In this document: positions 7,726-10,333 of the stretch, in pieces
How positions within the stretch are numbered: the first letter of the stretch is position 1
How the letters are laid out: the number at the start of each line of letters is the position of its first letter
From: Chloroflexota bacterium
GTDB lineage: Bacteria; Chloroflexota; Limnocylindria; Limnocylindrales; CSP1-4
Direction of reading: 5' to 3'
Assembly (NCBI GenBank): GCA_013696945.1
Contig: JACCXQ010000046.1
Coordinates: 1-10,333, forward strand
DNA: 10,333 nucleotides
Translations under genes and position numbers: made by a program
The notes under the pieces: model-generated
Told to the model about the DNA's origin: nothing
Seen by the model: only the letters and a program-made list of their open reading frames with translations
Databases searched by the model: none

Positions 7726-8657
7726 GACAGGGGGCCCTCGTCACCGCGATCGACCTCGAGGACCCGCGGTCGGCCGGCGAGGTCCTCGTGGATCCGCGCC
7801 GTCCACCCCGCGAGCGCCCCCGCCGCGAGATCGAGCACCGCGTCCGCCTGATCGGCGCCGATCTCGATGAGCGCGGCCCCTTCGGGCCCGAGCACTTCCG
7901 GGACGCCCGCGAGCAGCCGTCGCACCACGTCGAGGCCGTCCGGGCCGCCATCCAGCGCATCACGCGGCTCGAAGCTGGCCGCGATCGGGAGCCCCGGGAT
8001 CGCATCGCTGGGGACATACGGCGGGTTCGACACGACCAGGTCCACCGTAGAAGGCGCGCCAGAGACGTCGAACATGTCCCCAGCTGCGAACGTGAGCCGG
8101 TCCGCCACGCCATGGCCGACCGCGTTCTCGACGGCGAGGCCCAGCACGCGTTCCGACCGATCGCTCGCGAACAGCTCGACGGCATCCCCGTAGCCGTGCC
8201 GGCGAAGCACGACGGCCAGCGCGACGCAGATGGCGCCACTCCCGGTCCCCACGTCCCACACACGGTACGGAGGCGCGTCCTCGGGCCGTGGCGACCCCGT
8301 CAGCACTGTGCGGACTCGCGCTTCCGCGAGCTCGACGAGCCGCTCCGTCTCCGGCCTCGGGATGAGCGCCCGCGAGTCGATCGAGAAGGCGAGGCCGTAG
8401 AACTCCTTGAAGCCGCGGATGTACGCCACGGGCTCACCGGCCGCGCGCCGCTCGACGGCCGCCGCGAACGACTGGGCCTGCCCGCTGCCGGGCCGGGCCT
8501 CGGGGTGCGCCAGCACCGTGGTCCGCTCGACGCCCAGGGCATGGGCGAGCAACAGCTCCGCATCGAGCCGGGCGCTCTCCGATCCGGAGACCCGCAGCCG
8601 GTCGGTCGCTCCGAGCAGCAGCTCGGCGACCGTGGGTGCGGTCCCCGCCTGTGTCAC
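7722..8657 (-). CDS. prmC: Release factor glutamine methyltransferase
   Basis: PrmC (HemK) uses S-adenosylmethionine to methylate the Gln of the GGQ motif in release factors RF1 and RF2, improving termination. The 311 residues have the typical two parts: an N-terminal helical substrate domain (about 1-85) and a Rossmann methyltransferase domain. Motifs: LIPRPETERLVE (98-109), the SAM motif WDVGTGSGAICVALA (134-148), the catalytic NPPY (211-214), and FEPRDALDGGPDGLDVVRRL (229-248). Start GTG at 8657 overlaps the preceding stop as GTGA, and no Shine-Dalgarno is seen in the 15 bases before it, so translation probably depends on termination-reinitiation from the upstream gene. Its usual neighbour prfA is not found beside it. 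Confidence 0.96.
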   Translation of the reverse strand: MTQAGTAPTVAELLLGATDRLRVSGSESARLDAELLLAHALGVERTTVLAHPEARPGSGQAQSFAAAVERRAAGEPVAYIRGFKEFYGLAFSIDSRALIPRPETERLVELAEARVRTVLTGSPRPEDAPPYRVWDVGTGSGAICVALAVVLRRHGYGDAVELFASDRSERVLGLAVENAVGHGVADRLTFAAGDMFDVSGAPSTVDLVVSNPPYVPSDAIPGLPIAASFEPRDALDGGPDGLDVVRRLLAGVPEVLGPEGAALIEIGADQADAVLDLAAGALAGWTARIHEDLAGRPRVLEVDRGDEGPLS

Positions 8658-10333
8658 AGGCGGACGACGACCGCCAGGTCGCCCGTCCGGCGAAGCACCT
8701 CGACTCCCGCCGAGCCGTCACTCCGGTGGACGAGCAGATCCACCACGGCGTCCCCGACGCGTAGGTTCTCGAGCCGGACCTCGGGGAGCCAATCGGGCAG
8801 CGAGGGCGCTTGCAGCACGAGCTCGCCGGCGGCGGCGTCGGGTTCCAGACCGAGCAGCGACCCGAGCAACTGGAAGAGCGATCCGGCTGCCCACGCCTGC
8901 GGCGAAGCGGCGACCGGATAGGGCACCGGGTACGGCGAGCGCGACCGATCGAACCCGCAGAAGAGCTCCGGCAGGCGCGAGTCGCGGAAGTACATCGTGG
9001 CCTCGAGCATCGCCGCAGCCACCCGAGCGGCCTCGTCGCGGAACCCGTATCGGAGAAGCCCGGCGGCGGCGATGGCGTTGTCATGGGGCCAGACCGACCC
9101 CAGGTGATAGCCGATCGGGTTGAAACCGGCCATCTCCGAAGAGAGCGTCCGGATCCCCCAACCGCTCCACAGACCCGGACCGAGCAGCGACTCAGCGACG
9201 CGCCGCGCGCGGTCCGGCAACGCCGTGCCGCACCAGAGCAAGTGCGCCGCATTGGACGAGATGGCATCGACCGGTCGCTTGTCAGCGTCGAGTGCCATGG
9301 CGTATGTGCCCGCGTCGTCCATCCAGAAGTGCGTCTCGATCCGCTCGGCGAGCTGCCGCGCGGCCGTCTCCTGCGCATCGGCCAGCGCGAGGTCGCCGCG
9401 CAGCCTCGCCAGGCGGGCCATCTCAAGGCGCGCTCGATGGACGTACGCCTGGACCTCGATCAATGCCAGAGGCGCCCGCGCCAGCGTCCCGTCGCGGAAG
9501 CGATTCGCGTCCGCAGAGTCCTTCCAGCCCTGGTTGATGAGTCCGCGCTCCGAGCGACGGATGTACTCGACGAATCCGTCGCCGTCGGCGTCGCCGTGCT
9601 GTTCGATCCAGGCGAGCGCGGCCAGCGCGTTCGGCCAGAGTCGGTCGACGAGCTCGCGGTCGTTCGTCCAGCGTTGATAGGCGCCGAGCAGGATCAGGTA
9701 GAGCGGCGTCGCGTCGACCGTCCCGTAGTACGGCGTGTGCGGGATCTCACCGGCAGCCGCGAGCTCGCCGCTTCGCAGCTCATGGAGGATCTTGCCGGGC
9801 TGCGCGTCACGCCAGTCGTCCATCTCCGTCGCCTGGAGCCGCGCCAGCAGCGTCAGTGCCTCCTGCGCGACCTGGGGACGGACGGGCAGGACCTGGAGCG
9901 CGGTGATGATCGCGTCGCGACCGAAGAGGCAGCTGAACCAGGGCACGCCGGCGGCTATGTAGCGCTCGCCGAAGGCTGGCCCGCTGTTGACGAGGAGCCG
10001 CAGGTCGGCGAGCGCGCGTCGGAACGCGCGGTCGGCGAAGACGTGCGGCGTGGTGATCGACGTCGAGCTCGAGTACCACGCCCGATGTGCCGCCTCTGCC
10101 TCCTCCCCGGCGACCCGCGGCGGCTCTGTACCGGTACGACGGCCGTTGCCACTCCCTCGCGCCGGCTCGATGTCGGTCGTGACGGTGACCTCGAGGGTCC
10201 ACGACGAACCTGGCGCGAGCGTCGGGTCGAAGACGAGGAGCACCTGACCAGGCTCTGCGGGCTCGTCCGGTGCGTCCGGCCAGGGCTCGCCCAGACGGAC
10301 ACAGGCATCGACCTGCTCGACGGTCAGGCTCGC
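8654..10333 (-). CDS. Glycogen debranching enzyme-like amylo-alpha-1,6-glucosidase (5' end outside window)
   Basis: This alpha-glucan hydrolase belongs to the bacterial amylo-alpha-1,6-glucosidase/GDE family. The frame is open to the window edge, so the 559 visible residues are the C-terminal part; a GTG at 10243 exists but is probably internal. The visible start (about 1-55, LAPGSSWTLEVTV) looks like the end of the N-terminal beta-sandwich domain. The (alpha/alpha)6 toroid follows from about residue 80: PWFSCLFGRDAIITALQVL (131-149), PGKILHELRSGE (179-190), PYYGTVDATPLY (201-212), GDADGDGFVEY (247-257), the hallmark NQGWKDS (267-273), SSEMAGFNPIGYH (398-410) and GSVWPHDN (412-419). Asp in WKDS and Glu in SSEM are candidate acid/base residues by inference. 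A small C-terminal beta region ends the protein. The family acts on branched alpha-glucans, but substrates of individual members vary. The stop overlaps prmC as GTGA. Confidence 0.88.
   Translation of the reverse strand, partial: ASLTVEQVDACVRLGEPWPDAPDEPAEPGQVLLVFDPTLAPGSSWTLEVTVTTDIEPARGSGNGRRTGTEPPRVAGEEAEAAHRAWYSSSTSITTPHVFADRAFRRALADLRLLVNSGPAFGERYIAAGVPWFSCLFGRDAIITALQVLPVRPQVAQEALTLLARLQATEMDDWRDAQPGKILHELRSGELAAAGEIPHTPYYGTVDATPLYLILLGAYQRWTNDRELVDRLWPNALAALAWIEQHGDADGDGFVEYIRRSERGLINQGWKDSADANRFRDGTLARAPLALIEVQAYVHRARLEMARLARLRGDLALADAQETAARQLAERIETHFWMDDAGTYAMALDADKRPVDAISSNAAHLLWCGTALPDRARRVAESLLGPGLWSGWGIRTLSSEMAGFNPIGYHLGSVWPHDNAIAAAGLLRYGFRDEAARVAAAMLEATMYFRDSRLPELFCGFDRSRSPYPVPYPVAASPQAWAAGSLFQLLGSLLGLEPDAAAGELVLQAPSLPDWLPEVRLENLRVGDAVVDLLVHRSDGSAGVEVLRRTGDLAVVVRL

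Overview
This is a GC-rich bacterial chromosomal segment (roughly two thirds G+C by eye). Every supportable gene lies on the minus strand, so transcription runs from position 10333 towards position 1. In that order it carries the C-terminal part of a bacterial glycogen-debranching-type glucosidase, prmC, tsaC, glyA, a WecA/TagO/MraY-type polyprenyl-phosphate sugar-phosphate transferase, a small AtpZ/AtpI-type protein, and the ATP synthase genes atpB, atpE, atpF, atpH and atpA. It is core chromosome, not an accessory island. I saw no mobile element, CRISPR array, tRNA or rRNA.

Organism: the block prmC - tsaC - (glyA) - wecA-like - small atpI-like gene - atpBEFHA is a well-known arrangement in Actinobacteria such as Mycobacterium and Streptomyces, and relatives occur in Chloroflexota. 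The c-subunit sequence (GRNP loop), the long N-terminal extension of subunit a and the debranching enzyme make me favour a high-GC Chloroflexota member, perhaps Limnocylindria-like. This is inference, and an actinobacterium is not excluded.

Layout: (1) 8654-10333, 7722-8657 and 7096-7725 form a tight three-gene unit (debranching enzyme, prmC, tsaC) joined by two 4-base GTGA stop/start overlaps. (2) A 105-base gap (6991-7095) holds a GC-rich hairpin and the glyA Shine-Dalgarno. (3) glyA and the wecA-like gene are joined by a third GTGA overlap. (4) A 40-base gap (4450-4489) carries a good extended -10 promoter element, followed by atpI/Z, atpB, atpE, atpF, atpH and atpA with gaps of 67 bases or less. 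The catalytic-core genes atpG, atpD and atpC lie outside the window, and atpG does not begin directly after atpA.

Functionally, the atp genes encode the membrane Fo sector (a, b, c), the peripheral stalk (b, delta) and the alpha subunit of F1. The upstream genes serve translation (PrmC methylates release factors; TsaC starts tRNA t6A synthesis), one-carbon metabolism (GlyA), cell-envelope glycan initiation (WecA-like) and alpha-glucan metabolism (debranching enzyme). The points most worth a second look are: a Thr in place of the usual metal-site Asp in the WecA-like protein, the extended subunit a, the missing atpG start after atpA, the debranching enzyme where prfA usually sits, and the small hairpin or promoter signals in the intergenic gaps. 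I found no evidence of a previously undescribed system.
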